A DNA stretch of 64,000 bases, taken from NCBI GenBank assembly GCA_015056175.1, contig SVGT01000003.1:48606-112605 (forward strand), written 5' to 3'. This document shows positions 30,804 to 39,529 of this stretch, one piece after another. Position numbers and translations under genes: made by a program. The stretch's first letter is position 1. Every line of letters begins with the position of its first letter. This DNA comes from Clostridiales bacterium. Lineage in GTDB: Bacteria; Bacillota; Clostridia; Christensenellales; Aristaeellaceae. Below the pieces are notes generated by a model. That model ran no database searches, had not been told where the DNA came from, and saw only the letters and a list, made by a program, of their open reading frames with translations.

Positions 30804-31976
30804 TCAGAAGGGTTCGGTCAATTGCACGCTGTAAAGCGGGAAGTTTTCGCGGATCAGATCGCCGTTCTTATGGATCTTGATATCGTCCCGGTACGCAAGG
30901 CAGGTATCCACCGTCTGCGCACCCAGCGCCAATACGGAAAGCGCCTGCACAGAAAGCGTCATATCACAATCTCCGTCGGGCAGCTTTTCGCACTTCACCG
31001 TATCGCCGATGGTCACGCGGTACACGCCGTTGTTTTCCTCCAGCACGTCGCTGTGCACCCGGAAGGTGATCTCGCCCTTTTGCTTCCAGGGCCTGTTTTC
31101 CATGCACCAGACGATATCCACCAGCCGCGCCATGCCGTGGCACTGGATATTGCGCTCCACTTCGTAGGGCTCCTTGAGCAGCATATAGGGTTCAAAACTC
31201 ATGGGTGCAAGCCACTTCAGGTAAAAACCCTGGGGCGACAGCTTGTGCACAAAGCCCAGCAGCCCGAAAAGCGCCTCTTTGGAGGTATAGGCCAGGTGGC
31301 GCACGGAATAGGCGGGCTCGCCGTGATGGGTGGTGGGCGTATAGATGATGAACGCCTCCGGGCTGCCCGTTTCATCCTGCCAAAGGTAAGTGTACACCCG
31401 CGTTTGATAGGGATCGTTGTTCAGGTAATGCTGCCACCGGCCCTCCCGATCGCAGGCCAGATTGCACCTTTCCACATACTTTTTCCAGATGCGGGCAAAG
31501 GGCCTCTCGTCCATGCCGGGGAAGAACTGCACTGCCTGACCGGTATAGGTAAACTGCTTCAGCTTGTCCATGGGGATCACCAGGTTCTGCGCCCGGCAGC
31601 ACTGTTCAAAGCCAAACTTGCGGTAGAAAATATGGCTGAAGGGGTAGAGCCCGGCCAGCTTATCGCCCCTTGCCTTTGCATCCTGCAGCATAAAGGTGAT
31701 CAGCCTGCGCATGTGACCGCCCCTGCGGTATTCGGGCAGGCTGGCCACGCCGCCAACAGCCGCCATGGGCACATACTGACCAAAATAGTTTACGCTGTGG
31801 GGCGGCGCGCAGAGCGTAGCGGCCATGAAGCCCTTTTCATCCACAGCGCCGTAGGTATATTCATGCTCATGGCCGCTTTCGTTTTCCGCTTCCCGGAAGC
31901 CCTGGGCATGGAAGGCCTGAGCCATGACGCGCCCGGAGGCGATAAGCTCATCTGCGCGGATCTTTCTGTATTCCAT
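30804..31976 (-). CDS. GNAT family acetyltransferase (Eis-like)
   Basis: 390 residues. An N-terminal GNAT domain carries the acetyl-CoA loop ASLPEYRRGGHMRRLITFML (about 84-103), then a second degenerate GNAT half and a C-terminal SCP2-like domain, the triple-domain layout of Eis-type acetyltransferases. Such proteins acetylate amines including some drugs; no specific substrate is evident. The start is ATG at 31976 with AAAGGAG five bases upstream, ten bases from sdaAA. It is carried in the sda operon. Confidence 0.82.
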   Translation of the reverse strand: MEYRKIRADELIASGRVMAQAFHAQGFREAENESGHEHEYTYGAVDEKGFMAATLCAPPHSVNYFGQYVPMAAVGGVASLPEYRRGGHMRRLITFMLQDAKARGDKLAGLYPFSHIFYRKFGFEQCCRAQNLVIPMDKLKQFTYTGQAVQFFPGMDERPFARIWKKYVERCNLACDREGRWQHYLNNDPYQTRVYTYLWQDETGSPEAFIIYTPTTHHGEPAYSVRHLAYTSKEALFGLLGFVHKLSPQGFYLKWLAPMSFEPYMLLKEPYEVERNIQCHGMARLVDIVWCMENRPWKQKGEITFRVHSDVLEENNGVYRVTIGDTVKCEKLPDGDCDMTLSVQALSVLALGAQTVDTCLAYRDDIKIHKNGDLIRENFPLYSVQLTEPF

Positions 31977-31986
31977 AACTGCTCCT

Positions 31987-32826
31987 TTACCGTTTGCACA
32001 TGCTGGGGCAGGCAGCGCAGCCGCCCTCGCCCGTTTCACGCAGGGATGCAGGCAGCGCATCGCCCACCTGCTTCATGGCGTCGATCACCTCGTCCGGGGG
32101 AATGGGACAGGGAATGCCGCTGAGCGACAGATCCGCCGCCACCAGAGCGCCCGCCACGCCGGACACATTGCGGAACACGCAGGGCACTTCCACCAGCCCC
32201 TGCACCGGGTCGCACACAAGGCCCATCACGTTCATCAGGGCAAAGCCTGCGGCGTCAAACATCTGGTGCACCGTGCCGCCCCGGAGATACACGCCCGCTG
32301 CCGCCGCCATGGCTGCGGCGCTGCCGCATTCTGCCTGACAGCCGCCCTGGGCGCCGCTGACGCTGGAGCGGGCGGCGATCACGTCGCCCACCACGCCGCT
32401 GACGATCAGCGCGCTGCACAATTCCTCATCGGAATAGCCGTACTCCTCCTGCATGGTGAGCAGCAGGGCGGGCAAAATGCCGCAGGCGCCGGCTGTGGGC
32501 GCCGCCACGATACGGCCCATGGCTGCGTTGCACTCGGCAATGGCCAGCGCCCGGGCGCCTGCCCGCGAAAGCATGCTGCCGGAGGCCGTTTTGCCCTCTT
32601 CCAGCGCCTTGCGGTACTTATAGGCCTGTCCGCCGGTCAATCCGCTCATGGAGCGCAGATCCTTCCGGAAGCCCTCCTCGGCGGAGGCGCGCATGACCTC
32701 CAGCGCCTCCTGCATTTTGCGGTATACGGTTTCCCTGTCCCCGTCGTTTTCCTGTGCGGCCAATTCCGGCAGGGAAATATTCTTTTCAAGGCAGGTATCC
32801 TCCCACCATTTCAGGGCATTTTCCAT
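31987..32826 (-). CDS. sdaAA: L-serine ammonia-lyase (iron-sulfur), alpha subunit
   Basis: 279 residues. The alpha subunit holds the 4Fe-4S cluster that makes L-serine to pyruvate plus ammonia possible in anaerobes. Motifs: GSMLSRAGARALAIAECNAAMGRIVAAPTAG (substrate loop), TAGACGILPA (a cluster cysteine), AGCQAECGSAAAMAAAA, and the terminal cysteines in CAACPSMCKR. The start is ATG at 32826 with AAGGAGG. It follows the beta subunit gene by 12 bases, so the heterodimer is co-made. This enzyme feeds serine catabolism. Confidence 0.95.
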   Translation of the reverse strand: MENALKWWEDTCLEKNISLPELAAQENDGDRETVYRKMQEALEVMRASAEEGFRKDLRSMSGLTGGQAYKYRKALEEGKTASGSMLSRAGARALAIAECNAAMGRIVAAPTAGACGILPALLLTMQEEYGYSDEELCSALIVSGVVGDVIAARSSVSGAQGGCQAECGSAAAMAAAAGVYLRGGTVHQMFDAAGFALMNVMGLVCDPVQGLVEVPCVFRNVSGVAGALVAADLSLSGIPCPIPPDEVIDAMKQVGDALPASLRETGEGGCAACPSMCKR

Positions 32827-32838
32827 ACCGTCGCCTCC

Positions 32839-33498
32839 TTACACCTTTTCCAGGGAGATGGCTCTCTTCACGCCGTGCACGCCCCGGAGCGCCTCCAGCG
32901 TGTGGGGATAGATCTCATCATCCATTTCCAGCGCCATGACGGCTCTGCCGCCTACGCTTTCGCGGAACACCCGCATGGTGGCAATGTTCAAATTCTTCTG
33001 TCCCAGCACCCGGCTCACCTCGGCGATCACGCCGGGCACGTCGGTATGGAAGATCACCAGCGTATGCTGTTTGCCGCGGAAGCCGGCCTCCAGGCCGTTG
33101 ATGGTCTCCACCCGAATTTCGCCTCCGCCGATGCTGGCGGCCTGCACGATGATCTCGCTGCCCTGTTTGCCCCACAGGTGCAATCGGATGGTGTTGGGAT
33201 GGGCGTCCTTGAGCTCGGTGGGGGTAAAGGTATAGTCAAGACCTTTTTCCTTTGCTATCTGAAGCGCGTTTCTCAGGTTCTGATCGTCCACCGACATATC
33301 CAGCAGCCCGCCGATCACCGCTCTGTCCGTGCCGTGACCCTGATAGGTCTTGGCAAAGGAGCCGTGCAGCAGAATATCCGCCTTCACCGGCTCATCGTCC
33401 AGCAGGCGTCTGGCCATACGGCCGATGCGCGCCGCGCCCGCCGTGTGGGAGGAGCTGGGCCCGATCATCACCGGGCCGATAATATCAAACAGGTTCAT
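32839..33498 (-). CDS. sdaAB: L-serine ammonia-lyase (iron-sulfur), beta subunit
   Basis: 219 residues. N-terminal FDIIGPVMIGPSSSHTAGA is the serine-dehydratase beta signature; the C-terminal half (about 145-219) is an ACT domain (LVIFHTDVPGVIAEVSRVLGQ) that may bind serine. It partners with SdaAA. The start is ATG at 33498 with GGAGG seven bases upstream. It is the first gene of the leftward operon sdaAB-sdaAA-GNAT-rph/rdgB-phosphoesterase, driven by a near-perfect promoter at 33531-33559. Confidence 0.95.
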   Translation of the reverse strand: MNLFDIIGPVMIGPSSSHTAGAARIGRMARRLLDDEPVKADILLHGSFAKTYQGHGTDRAVIGGLLDMSVDDQNLRNALQIAKEKGLDYTFTPTELKDAHPNTIRLHLWGKQGSEIIVQAASIGGGEIRVETINGLEAGFRGKQHTLVIFHTDVPGVIAEVSRVLGQKNLNIATMRVFRESVGGRAVMALEMDDEIYPHTLEALRGVHGVKRAISLEKV

Positions 33499-33530
33499 AT
33501 ATATGCCTCCGCAAAAATGCGCTTTTCCTT

Positions 33531-33559
33531 ATTATACCTGCAGGAAGAGCCATTGACAA
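33531..33559 (-). promoter_or_regulatory. Promoter of the sda operon
   Basis: Minus strand TTGTCA (33559-33554), 17 bases, TATAAT (33536-33531), about 33 bases before the sdaAB start. Confidence 0.85.
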
Positions 33560-33572
33560 GGGAAGAAGCGCA

Positions 33573-33600
33573 CAAAAAAAGACCGCCCGCAGGCAGTCTT
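33573..33600 (-). terminator. Terminator of the TetR gene
   Basis: AAGACTGCC/GGGCGGTCTT-type stem followed on the minus strand by seven T residues; it lies just past the TetR stop and before the sda promoter. Confidence 0.82.
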
Positions 33601-33611
33601 TATGTTTTTGA

Positions 33612-34157
33612 TTACAAATAGGGCGCCATGCAGCGGTGCATCATATCCCGGATGACGGAAAGCATTTCGCTGCGCGCCATGGTATCAAAATGGGTGGCCA
33701 CGGTGTTGACCAGACCGTTGGCAATGAAGCTGAACAAAAGCTCCACTTCCATATCGGAGATGCCGTTCAGAAGCTTCTTCCAGCAGTTGATGGTGGGATC
33801 GTGGGCCAATTGGATCAGGTTCTGGATGCGCTGCTCGTTGCGCTGGTTGGCATACACCAGACGGAACAGCTCGGCATTTTCAGATACCATGTCGTACACG
33901 GAATCCGCCAGCTGATTGACGTCCACAGGGTTGGTGATGTTCAGCGCACGCAGGTATTTTTCCAGCATGCCTTGTTCTATCTGCTTGAGCAGATCGTGAC
34001 AGTCCTTATAATGCTTGTAGAAGGTGGCGCGGCTCACATTGGCCTGTTCGCACACTTCCTTCACGGTAATATCGTCTACGGTTTTATTGCGGAGCAAACT
34101 CAGCAGCGCGCAGCGCAGCGCCTGACGGGTATGGATAATTCGTGCGTCCGTCTTCAT
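33612..34157 (-). CDS. TetR/AcrR family transcriptional regulator
   Basis: 181 residues. The N-terminal TetR helix-turn-helix is intact (DDITVKEVCEQANVSRATFYKHYKD, about 28-52), followed by an all-helical ligand/dimer domain typical of TetR_C_7/14 types. The start is ATG at 34157 behind AGGAG. It is directly downstream of the AI-2E transporter gene in the same direction, with a 109-base gap, so it may control that transporter or its own operon. Ligand unknown. Confidence 0.85.
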   Translation of the reverse strand: MKTDARIIHTRQALRCALLSLLRNKTVDDITVKEVCEQANVSRATFYKHYKDCHDLLKQIEQGMLEKYLRALNITNPVDVNQLADSVYDMVSENAELFRLVYANQRNEQRIQNLIQLAHDPTINCWKKLLNGISDMEVELLFSFIANGLVNTVATHFDTMARSEMLSVIRDMMHRCMAPYL

Positions 34158-34266
34158 TTTGCTTCTCCTGTAATGCATCAATAATCAAAAATACCAATAA
34201 TTATTATATCGATTGCGGCAGGCGCTTACAATGGCAAAACGGGTGGTTATTTGGCATAATCGCCCA

Positions 34267-35436
34267 TTATGCATCCTCACCCAGCGCCACGCCGGGGCCT
34301 TTTTCCACCGCTTCGCGGATCAGACGGTAGGCAGCCGCCGTCAGCGGCACAAACAGCAGCATGCCCGAAATGCCCATCAGGCTGCCGCCCAGCGTGACTG
34401 CCAGCAGCACCCACATGCCGGGAAGGCCGATGGAGGAGCCCACCACGCGGGGGTAGATCAGGTTGCCTTCCAGCTGCTGGAGAATGACCAGGAAGACCAG
34501 GAAGATCAGCGCCTGCACGGGATTGACCGTCAGGATCATAAACGCGCCCACGCCTGCGCCGATATACGCGCCCGCCACGGGGATCAGCGCGGTAAAAGCG
34601 ATCAGGGCGCCGATCATGGTGGCATAGGGGATGCCCAGCACCATCATGCCCACCGTGCACAGCACGCCCAGGATCACAGCCTCGGTGCACTGGCCTACGA
34701 TGTAGCGATGGAAGCAATCGTTGAGCACATGCAGCACGTAGCGGATGCGCCCGCAGTATTTGGGCTTCACAAACCGGTCCAGCACGGCGTTGCCCTGCCG
34801 CAGCAGCCTGTCCTTGCCAACCAGCATGTAGAATGCAAAGATCAACGCAAGGAAGCCCGTCACCACGCCGGACACCGTGGTGGTGATGGTCGCGGTCAGG
34901 AAGGTGACCGCGCTGCCCAGGCTGCCCGTGATCACCGAGGAGAACTGCCGCAGACGGGCCTGCCAGTCAAACTCATGAATGAACAGTTCAATTTCGTCTA
35001 TCCAGCCCTTTTCACGCAGCCACTGGTTCTGCAGCAGCGACTGGATCATGTTGTCCAGCGCGCCGGGGAGCTTTTCGATCAGCAATTCCACGCAGGCCAC
35101 CAACTGCGGAATGACCAGCAGCAGGATCACCGTGATCAGCACAACCAGCGTCAACACCGCCAGAAAAACACATACGCCGCGTCTGCGGTTGTGCATAAAC
35201 ACGGTCCATTTGTTTTCCCTTTTCGTCTTCAAACGGAACAGATGCTTTTCGTAAAAGCAAAGCAGGATGTTGAGGATATAGGCCAGAATAAAGCCGATCA
35301 CCACGGGCTTGAGCGCGTTAAACAGCATCCCTACGCCCTTGAGCGCATCCGGCCAGTGATGAATGCACAAATACAGCAAAAACAGCGTCACGCCCGCACG
35401 GATGAAGTTTTTCCATTCCGTCTTCAGAGGAAACAC
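34267..35436 (-). CDS. AI-2E family transporter (TqsA/YdiK-like)
   Basis: 389 residues, about seven to eight membrane helices with the AI-2E_transport signature in the C-terminal half (GIPYATMIGALIAFTALIPVAGAYIGAG near 290-317, and LEGNLIYPRVVGSSIGLPGMW near 339-359). The family contains Na/H antiporters and the E. coli AI-2 exporter; the true substrate is often something else. The start is GTG at 35436 with AAGG close upstream. It is not clearly in an operon with the TetR gene, which lies 109 bases downstream. Confidence 0.85.
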   Translation of the reverse strand: MFPLKTEWKNFIRAGVTLFLLYLCIHHWPDALKGVGMLFNALKPVVIGFILAYILNILLCFYEKHLFRLKTKRENKWTVFMHNRRRGVCVFLAVLTLVVLITVILLLVIPQLVACVELLIEKLPGALDNMIQSLLQNQWLREKGWIDEIELFIHEFDWQARLRQFSSVITGSLGSAVTFLTATITTTVSGVVTGFLALIFAFYMLVGKDRLLRQGNAVLDRFVKPKYCGRIRYVLHVLNDCFHRYIVGQCTEAVILGVLCTVGMMVLGIPYATMIGALIAFTALIPVAGAYIGAGVGAFMILTVNPVQALIFLVFLVILQQLEGNLIYPRVVGSSIGLPGMWVLLAVTLGGSLMGISGMLLFVPLTAAAYRLIREAVEKGPGVALGEDA

Positions 35437-35576
35437 CTGCCTTCTGATCGTTATATATCAGCAAAATTTAAGAATCTTCCACAGCCTATAGTATAGCATA
35501 ATTTCATTGTTCTGCAATGAACAAATTGTATCCCCCTTAAAATTTTTACACGCAGCTTTCCTGTATTTTCCCTTGC

Positions 35577-35605
35577 TTGCAATCGTTTGCAACCTGTGTT
35601 AGGAT
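35577..35605 (+). promoter_or_regulatory. Promoter of the iron-sulfur aldo/keto reductase
   Basis: TTGCAA (35577-35582), 17 bases, TAGGAT (35600-35605), with AAGGAGG at 35622-35628 just before the ATG. Confidence 0.6.
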
Positions 35606-35636
35606 ACAGTTCAGGAAGCTGTAAGGAGGAATTTAC

Positions 35637-36818
35637 ATGCAATACCGTCCGGACCGCTACGGCACGCCCATTTCCGTACTGGGCTTTGGCTGTATGCGTT
35701 TTCCGCAAAAGCTGGGACGCATTGACATGGAGGAAACGGAAAAGCAGATCCTCCGCGCCATCGAGGGCGGCGTAAACTATTTTGATACCGCCTACGTCTA
35801 TCCCGGCAGCGAAAGCGCGCTGGGCGAGATCCTCAGCAAAAACCATGTGCGCGACAGAGTGTATATCGCCACCAAACTGCCCCATTACCTGATCCGCAGC
35901 CGGGAAGGCATGGAAAAGCTGTTCCGGGAGGAATTGCGCCGCCTGCGTACCGATCATGTGGATTATTATCTCATGCACATGCTCACCGATACCGCCACCT
36001 GGGACAAAATGTGCGCCCTGGGCGTGAAGGAATGGCTGGAAGAGAAAAAACAGTCCGGCCAGATCCGTCAGGTGGGCTTTTCCTACCATGGCAACAGCGA
36101 TATGTTCTGCCGGCTGGTGGACGCCTACGACTGGGATTTTTGCCAGATCCAGTACAACTATATGGACGAAAACAGCCAGGCCGGCCGCAAAGGGCTGAAT
36201 TATGCCCACGCAAAGGGCCTGCCCGTCATCATCATGGAGCCGCTGCGGGGCGGCAAGCTGGTGCGCAATCTCCCCAAAGAAGCCACGAAGCTGTTCCGTG
36301 ACGCGCCCATTCAGCGTACGCCCGCCCAGTGGGCGCTGAGATGGCTGTGGGATCAAAAGGAAGTCACCTGCGTGCTCAGCGGCATGAACTCCATGGCTAT
36401 GCTGGAAGAAAACATGCAGACCGCGCAGGATACGAAGGTGGGCGAAATGACGCCGGAGGATCAGACCATGCTCCAAAGCGTAGTTTCTGCCATCAACGCC
36501 CGCATGAAGGTGGGCTGTACCGGCTGCGGCTACTGCATGCCATGCCCCAAGCACGTGGATATTCCCGGTACCTTTGCCGCCTACAACCGCCGCCATACCG
36601 AGGATAAGACCCGCGGGCTCATCGAATACGCCATGTGCACCGCCTTCCGTAAGGATTCCACCGCCGCCAGCAACTGTATCGGCTGCGGAAAATGCGAAAG
36701 CCACTGCCCCCAGCACCTGCCCATTCGGGAGAAGCTGAAGGAAGCGGCTGACGATATGGAAAACGTGCTTTACAAGGGCGCCCGCAAGGCGGTGGAATGG
36801 TTCAAGATTTTCGGCTAA
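35637..36818 (+). CDS. Aldo/keto reductase with 4Fe-4S ferredoxin domain
   Basis: 393 residues. Residues 1-275 are an AKR barrel (FDTAYVYPGSE with Asp/Tyr; YIATKLP with Lys; DYYLMHML with His). Residues 285-375 add two four-cysteine cluster sites, CTGCGYCMPCPKHVDIP and CIGCGKCESHCPQHLPI. The combination is common in anaerobes and allows ferredoxin-linked reduction of an aldehyde or ketone. The start is ATG at 35637 seven bases after AAGGAGG. The 3' end overlaps the converging GT2 gene by 17 bases. Confidence 0.9.
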   Translation: MQYRPDRYGTPISVLGFGCMRFPQKLGRIDMEETEKQILRAIEGGVNYFDTAYVYPGSESALGEILSKNHVRDRVYIATKLPHYLIRSREGMEKLFREELRRLRTDHVDYYLMHMLTDTATWDKMCALGVKEWLEEKKQSGQIRQVGFSYHGNSDMFCRLVDAYDWDFCQIQYNYMDENSQAGRKGLNYAHAKGLPVIIMEPLRGGKLVRNLPKEATKLFRDAPIQRTPAQWALRWLWDQKEVTCVLSGMNSMAMLEENMQTAQDTKVGEMTPEDQTMLQSVVSAINARMKVGCTGCGYCMPCPKHVDIPGTFAAYNRRHTEDKTRGLIEYAMCTAFRKDSTAASNCIGCGKCESHCPQHLPIREKLKEAADDMENVLYKGARKAVEWFKIFG

Positions 36819-37785
36819 ACCGTCTTTTCACGGCGATATATGCCCGGATCGTCTGATTTCTTACATCCAGCAAACGTCTGCACACGTTAAACTGAAGATT
36901 GGATCGCTTGATCCTCTCCAGCAGGAATTTTTGCGCCCGACTCCATTCTTCCGGAATATAATCTGTCCTTTTCAGGTCGTTCACATACCGTTGAACGGCC
37001 TGATTTTTTGTTCCCAGACGCCTGACAGCCAGCATGGCCAGCGTCAGGGCGCTGTCCCGGGCCTCCTTTTCAAATCCGGCAGCCGCAATCCCGTCGGCGT
37101 ACTGCTGCATCATGCTGATCCGCTCCAGAAAATTCTGTCTGCTGCGATTGGTGGAAATGGTACCCTTGCGCTTGCGATAAAAATACAGATGCCGCGGAGT
37201 ATACACGATTTTTTCCGCCTTCAGCAAAATGCGGTACGTGGTGCCGATGGCCTCGTACAGCCTACCCTCCGGAAAGCGGATCGTATCAAACAATTGCCTT
37301 TTGTACAGCTTGTTCCATGCATAATTGCCCATGTACCGCCGTCCTGCCCGGAGCGCCGCTTCCTTGTTCTGCACGCCGCTTTGAATGCCGCATGTTTCAG
37401 CATCATAGGCTATCTTTCCGTTGATCAGATGTCCGAAGATCACCACGTCGCATGCTTCACGGCAGGCCGTTTCATAGGGGATGCGGCAAAAATCCCTGTG
37501 CACCGTATCATCACTGTCCACAAACATCAGGTACGGCGCCTGCGCAAGTTCGATCCCAATATTCCGGGCTGCGGAAAGCCCCAGATTTTGCTGATGGATC
37601 ACCCGGATGCGTTTGTCTTTTTGCGCAAACCTGTCGCAAACTTCCCCGCTTCCGTCCCGAGAGCCGTCGTCGATCACCAGGATCTCGATTTTCTCCAGGC
37701 TCTGGGCGCAAAGGCTGTCCAGACATGCTTCCACATATTTTTTCACATTGTAAACCGGTACGATCACGGAAACAAGCGGCTTCAT
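36802..37785 (-). CDS. Glycosyltransferase family 2 (GT-A)
   Basis: 327 residues. The GT-A core is SVIVPVYNVKKYVEACLDSLCAQ, LVIDDGSRDGS and LGLSAARNIG, with the metal-binding MFVDSDDTVH (DxD) near 88-97. The C-terminal basic tail (RRFSRKS) suggests membrane association. Such enzymes build cell-surface polysaccharide or wall teichoic acid; the donor is unknown. The start is ATG at 37785 with AAAGGA upstream. It follows dnaN on the same strand, separated by a terminator, where recF would normally be found. Confidence 0.88.
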   Translation of the reverse strand: MKPLVSVIVPVYNVKKYVEACLDSLCAQSLEKIEILVIDDGSRDGSGEVCDRFAQKDKRIRVIHQQNLGLSAARNIGIELAQAPYLMFVDSDDTVHRDFCRIPYETACREACDVVIFGHLINGKIAYDAETCGIQSGVQNKEAALRAGRRYMGNYAWNKLYKRQLFDTIRFPEGRLYEAIGTTYRILLKAEKIVYTPRHLYFYRKRKGTISTNRSRQNFLERISMMQQYADGIAAAGFEKEARDSALTLAMLAVRRLGTKNQAVQRYVNDLKRTDYIPEEWSRAQKFLLERIKRSNLQFNVCRRLLDVRNQTIRAYIAVKRRFSRKS

Positions 37786-37800
37786 CCTGTATTTCCTTTC

Positions 37801-37836
37801 AAAAAAAACGGCGCTGCAAATGCGGCGCCGTTTTTG
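37801..37836 (-). terminator. Terminator of dnaN
   Basis: On the minus strand AACGGCGC (37832-37825) pairs with GCGCCGTT (37814-37807), followed by a run of eight T residues from 37808 to 37801. It lies a few bases past the dnaN stop. Confidence 0.88.
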
Positions 37837-37839
37837 GTT

Positions 37840-38967
37840 TTATCGACCGAAGATACGGACAGGCAGTACCAGGAACACATAATCCTTGCCTTCCGGGGGC
37901 TTGATCATACAGGGGGATACGTTGGAATTAAAGCACATGCAGATGCGATCGCCGGAAATATTGTGGATCACGTCCAGCAGATACCGGCTGTTGAAGGCGA
38001 TCTCCAGCTCGTTGCCCTCAAAACCGATGTCCAGCACTTCGTGTACGTCGCCGCGCTCTGCGTTGGCGGTCATTTCCAGCTGAGCGTCCTTCTGCATCTT
38101 CAGGTAGATCAGGTTATTCTTGCCTTCTCTGGCCATCAGGCTGCAGCGCTCGATGGCGTGGGAGAACTGCGTTCTTTCCACAGCCACTTCGGTGGTCCAG
38201 GATTTGGGCAGGATCTTCTGGTAATCAATAAACTCGCCGGTGAGCAGCGTCGCAAACACCTTGGTATTGTCAAACTGCACCATCACATGGCTGTCGTTGA
38301 AAACCACCTTCACCTCCACGTCCGGATCATCGGGCAGCATTTTGCCGATTTCGCTCATGATGCGGCCGGGGGTGACACAGGCGATGCGGTTGGGGGATTT
38401 GGCAGGCAGATCGTTATGGCGGGCAATGCGCTGCAGCGCCAGACGGAAGCCGTCCAGACCCACAAACAGCGTTTCCTCCGGATACACTTCCATCAGCACG
38501 CCGGTCAGAATCTTGCGGCTCTCGTCGGTGGAAACAGCGAACATCACCTTGCCGATGGCGTCGCGCATCCGGTCGGCGGGCAGCAGCACCACGTTTTCGC
38601 CGCTCACGTCATACACGTCCGGGAAATCGTCTGCATCCATGCCGGCCATGGAGGACGCCGTGCCCAGGGACTTGATCCTGGCGCGGCCCTTTTCATCCAC
38701 CTTCACGTCCACCTCGCCCGCAGGCTGGCGGCGCATCATATCGCCAAAGAGACGGGCGGGCAGCAGCGCGCTGCCGTCTTCCTCAATGGTGGCGGGCACC
38801 GTGGCGCGGATGGTGATCTCGCCGTCCGTGCAGGTCAAAATCAGCCCTTCCTCCGCAGTTTCGATGAACACACCGTCATATACCTGCTTGAGCGGGCGGG
38901 CGCTCAGTGCGCGCACCACCATGCCCATGCCGCGATTCATTTCATCCGTCAGCACACGAAAATGCAT
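37840..38967 (-). CDS. dnaN: DNA polymerase III sliding clamp (beta subunit)
   Basis: 375 residues, full length for DnaN, with three repeated clamp domains. The N-terminal FRVLTDEMNRGMGMVVRALSARP, the central FVSTDESRKILTGVLMEV and C-terminal MCFNSNVSPCMIKPPEGKDYVFLVLPVR are characteristic. The protein encircles DNA and tethers polymerase III. The start is ATG at 38967 with AGGAAAGGA upstream. The 560-base upstream region carries the DnaA boxes of the proposed oriC, but no dnaA gene: the neighbour is a FAD protein reading the same way. A terminator separates it from the GT2 gene downstream. Confidence 0.97.
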   Translation of the reverse strand: MHFRVLTDEMNRGMGMVVRALSARPLKQVYDGVFIETAEEGLILTCTDGEITIRATVPATIEEDGSALLPARLFGDMMRRQPAGEVDVKVDEKGRARIKSLGTASSMAGMDADDFPDVYDVSGENVVLLPADRMRDAIGKVMFAVSTDESRKILTGVLMEVYPEETLFVGLDGFRLALQRIARHNDLPAKSPNRIACVTPGRIMSEIGKMLPDDPDVEVKVVFNDSHVMVQFDNTKVFATLLTGEFIDYQKILPKSWTTEVAVERTQFSHAIERCSLMAREGKNNLIYLKMQKDAQLEMTANAERGDVHEVLDIGFEGNELEIAFNSRYLLDVIHNISGDRICMCFNSNVSPCMIKPPEGKDYVFLVLPVRIFGR

Positions 38968-39010
38968 CAGATCACATTCCTTTCCTGTTCCGCGAAGGCG
39001 TCGCCCCCGC

Positions 39011-39406
39011 TGTGGGTAGTAGCAGCAGAATAATATATAGATCGTAGTAGTAGTAGGCGTGTGGATATTGTGGATAAACGGCCAGACGCCTTGTTTTATC
39101 AGGGTTTTTTGGCAATTTTCCCTTGTGGAAAACGTGGGAATTAAAAAGGATAACCTGTGGAAAAGGACGGATCGTCCGCTGATGCACGTATTCCGGAGCG
39201 TCACGTGATGCGCATTTTACCGCCCGTTTTGCATTTTGGTCAATGCGGCAAGGAATATGGCTGCCACTCCGGAACAAAAACGGCTTTGAAAAGCAGGTTT
39301 TCCACAATATCCACAAGACGCTTTCCACCGCATTGTGGATAACAAAACCCAGTGTTTGCAAGGGGTTTCAAGGGATGGGCGGAAACATTTCCAAAAGTTC
39401 TCCACA
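39011..39406. other. oriC: Candidate oriC: DnaA-box cluster with DnaA-trio unwinding motif
   Basis: Two perfect DnaA boxes (TGTGGATAA at 39069-39077 and 39334-39342) and six one-mismatch boxes: TGTGGATAT 39060-39068, TGTGGAAAA 39124-39132 and 39156-39164, TTTTCCACA 39298-39306, ATATCCACA 39307-39315, TTCTCCACA 39398-39406. Directly beside the first pair is TAGTAGTAGTAG (39045-39056), four DnaA-trios (3'-GAT-5') in the orientation known from Bacillus, then an AT stretch (TAATATATAG, 39031-39040). All lie between the dnaN start and the FAD gene. The architecture fits a basal unwinding site followed by box array; there is no dnaA. Confidence 0.88.
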
Positions 39407-39474
39407 AAGAGGACGAAATGTTTCCCCGTGCGTTCTCAAGCCGTCAAAGCGGCTGACGTGAAACCCACCCAAAT

Positions 39475-39503
39475 ATTATACCATGTTTTTTCCTGTTATG
39501 GAA
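39475..39503 (-). promoter_or_regulatory. Candidate promoter reading through oriC to dnaN
   Basis: Minus strand TTCCAT (39503-39498), 17 bases, TGGTATAAT ending 39475. It would give dnaN a leader of about 500 bases crossing the DnaA boxes. A perfect 9-bp inverted repeat (TTTTTTCCT/AGGAAAAAA) overlaps its -35 side at 39485-39510. Confidence 0.5.
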
Positions 39504-39529
39504 GGAAAAAATGCTGCTCTGTATGGATT

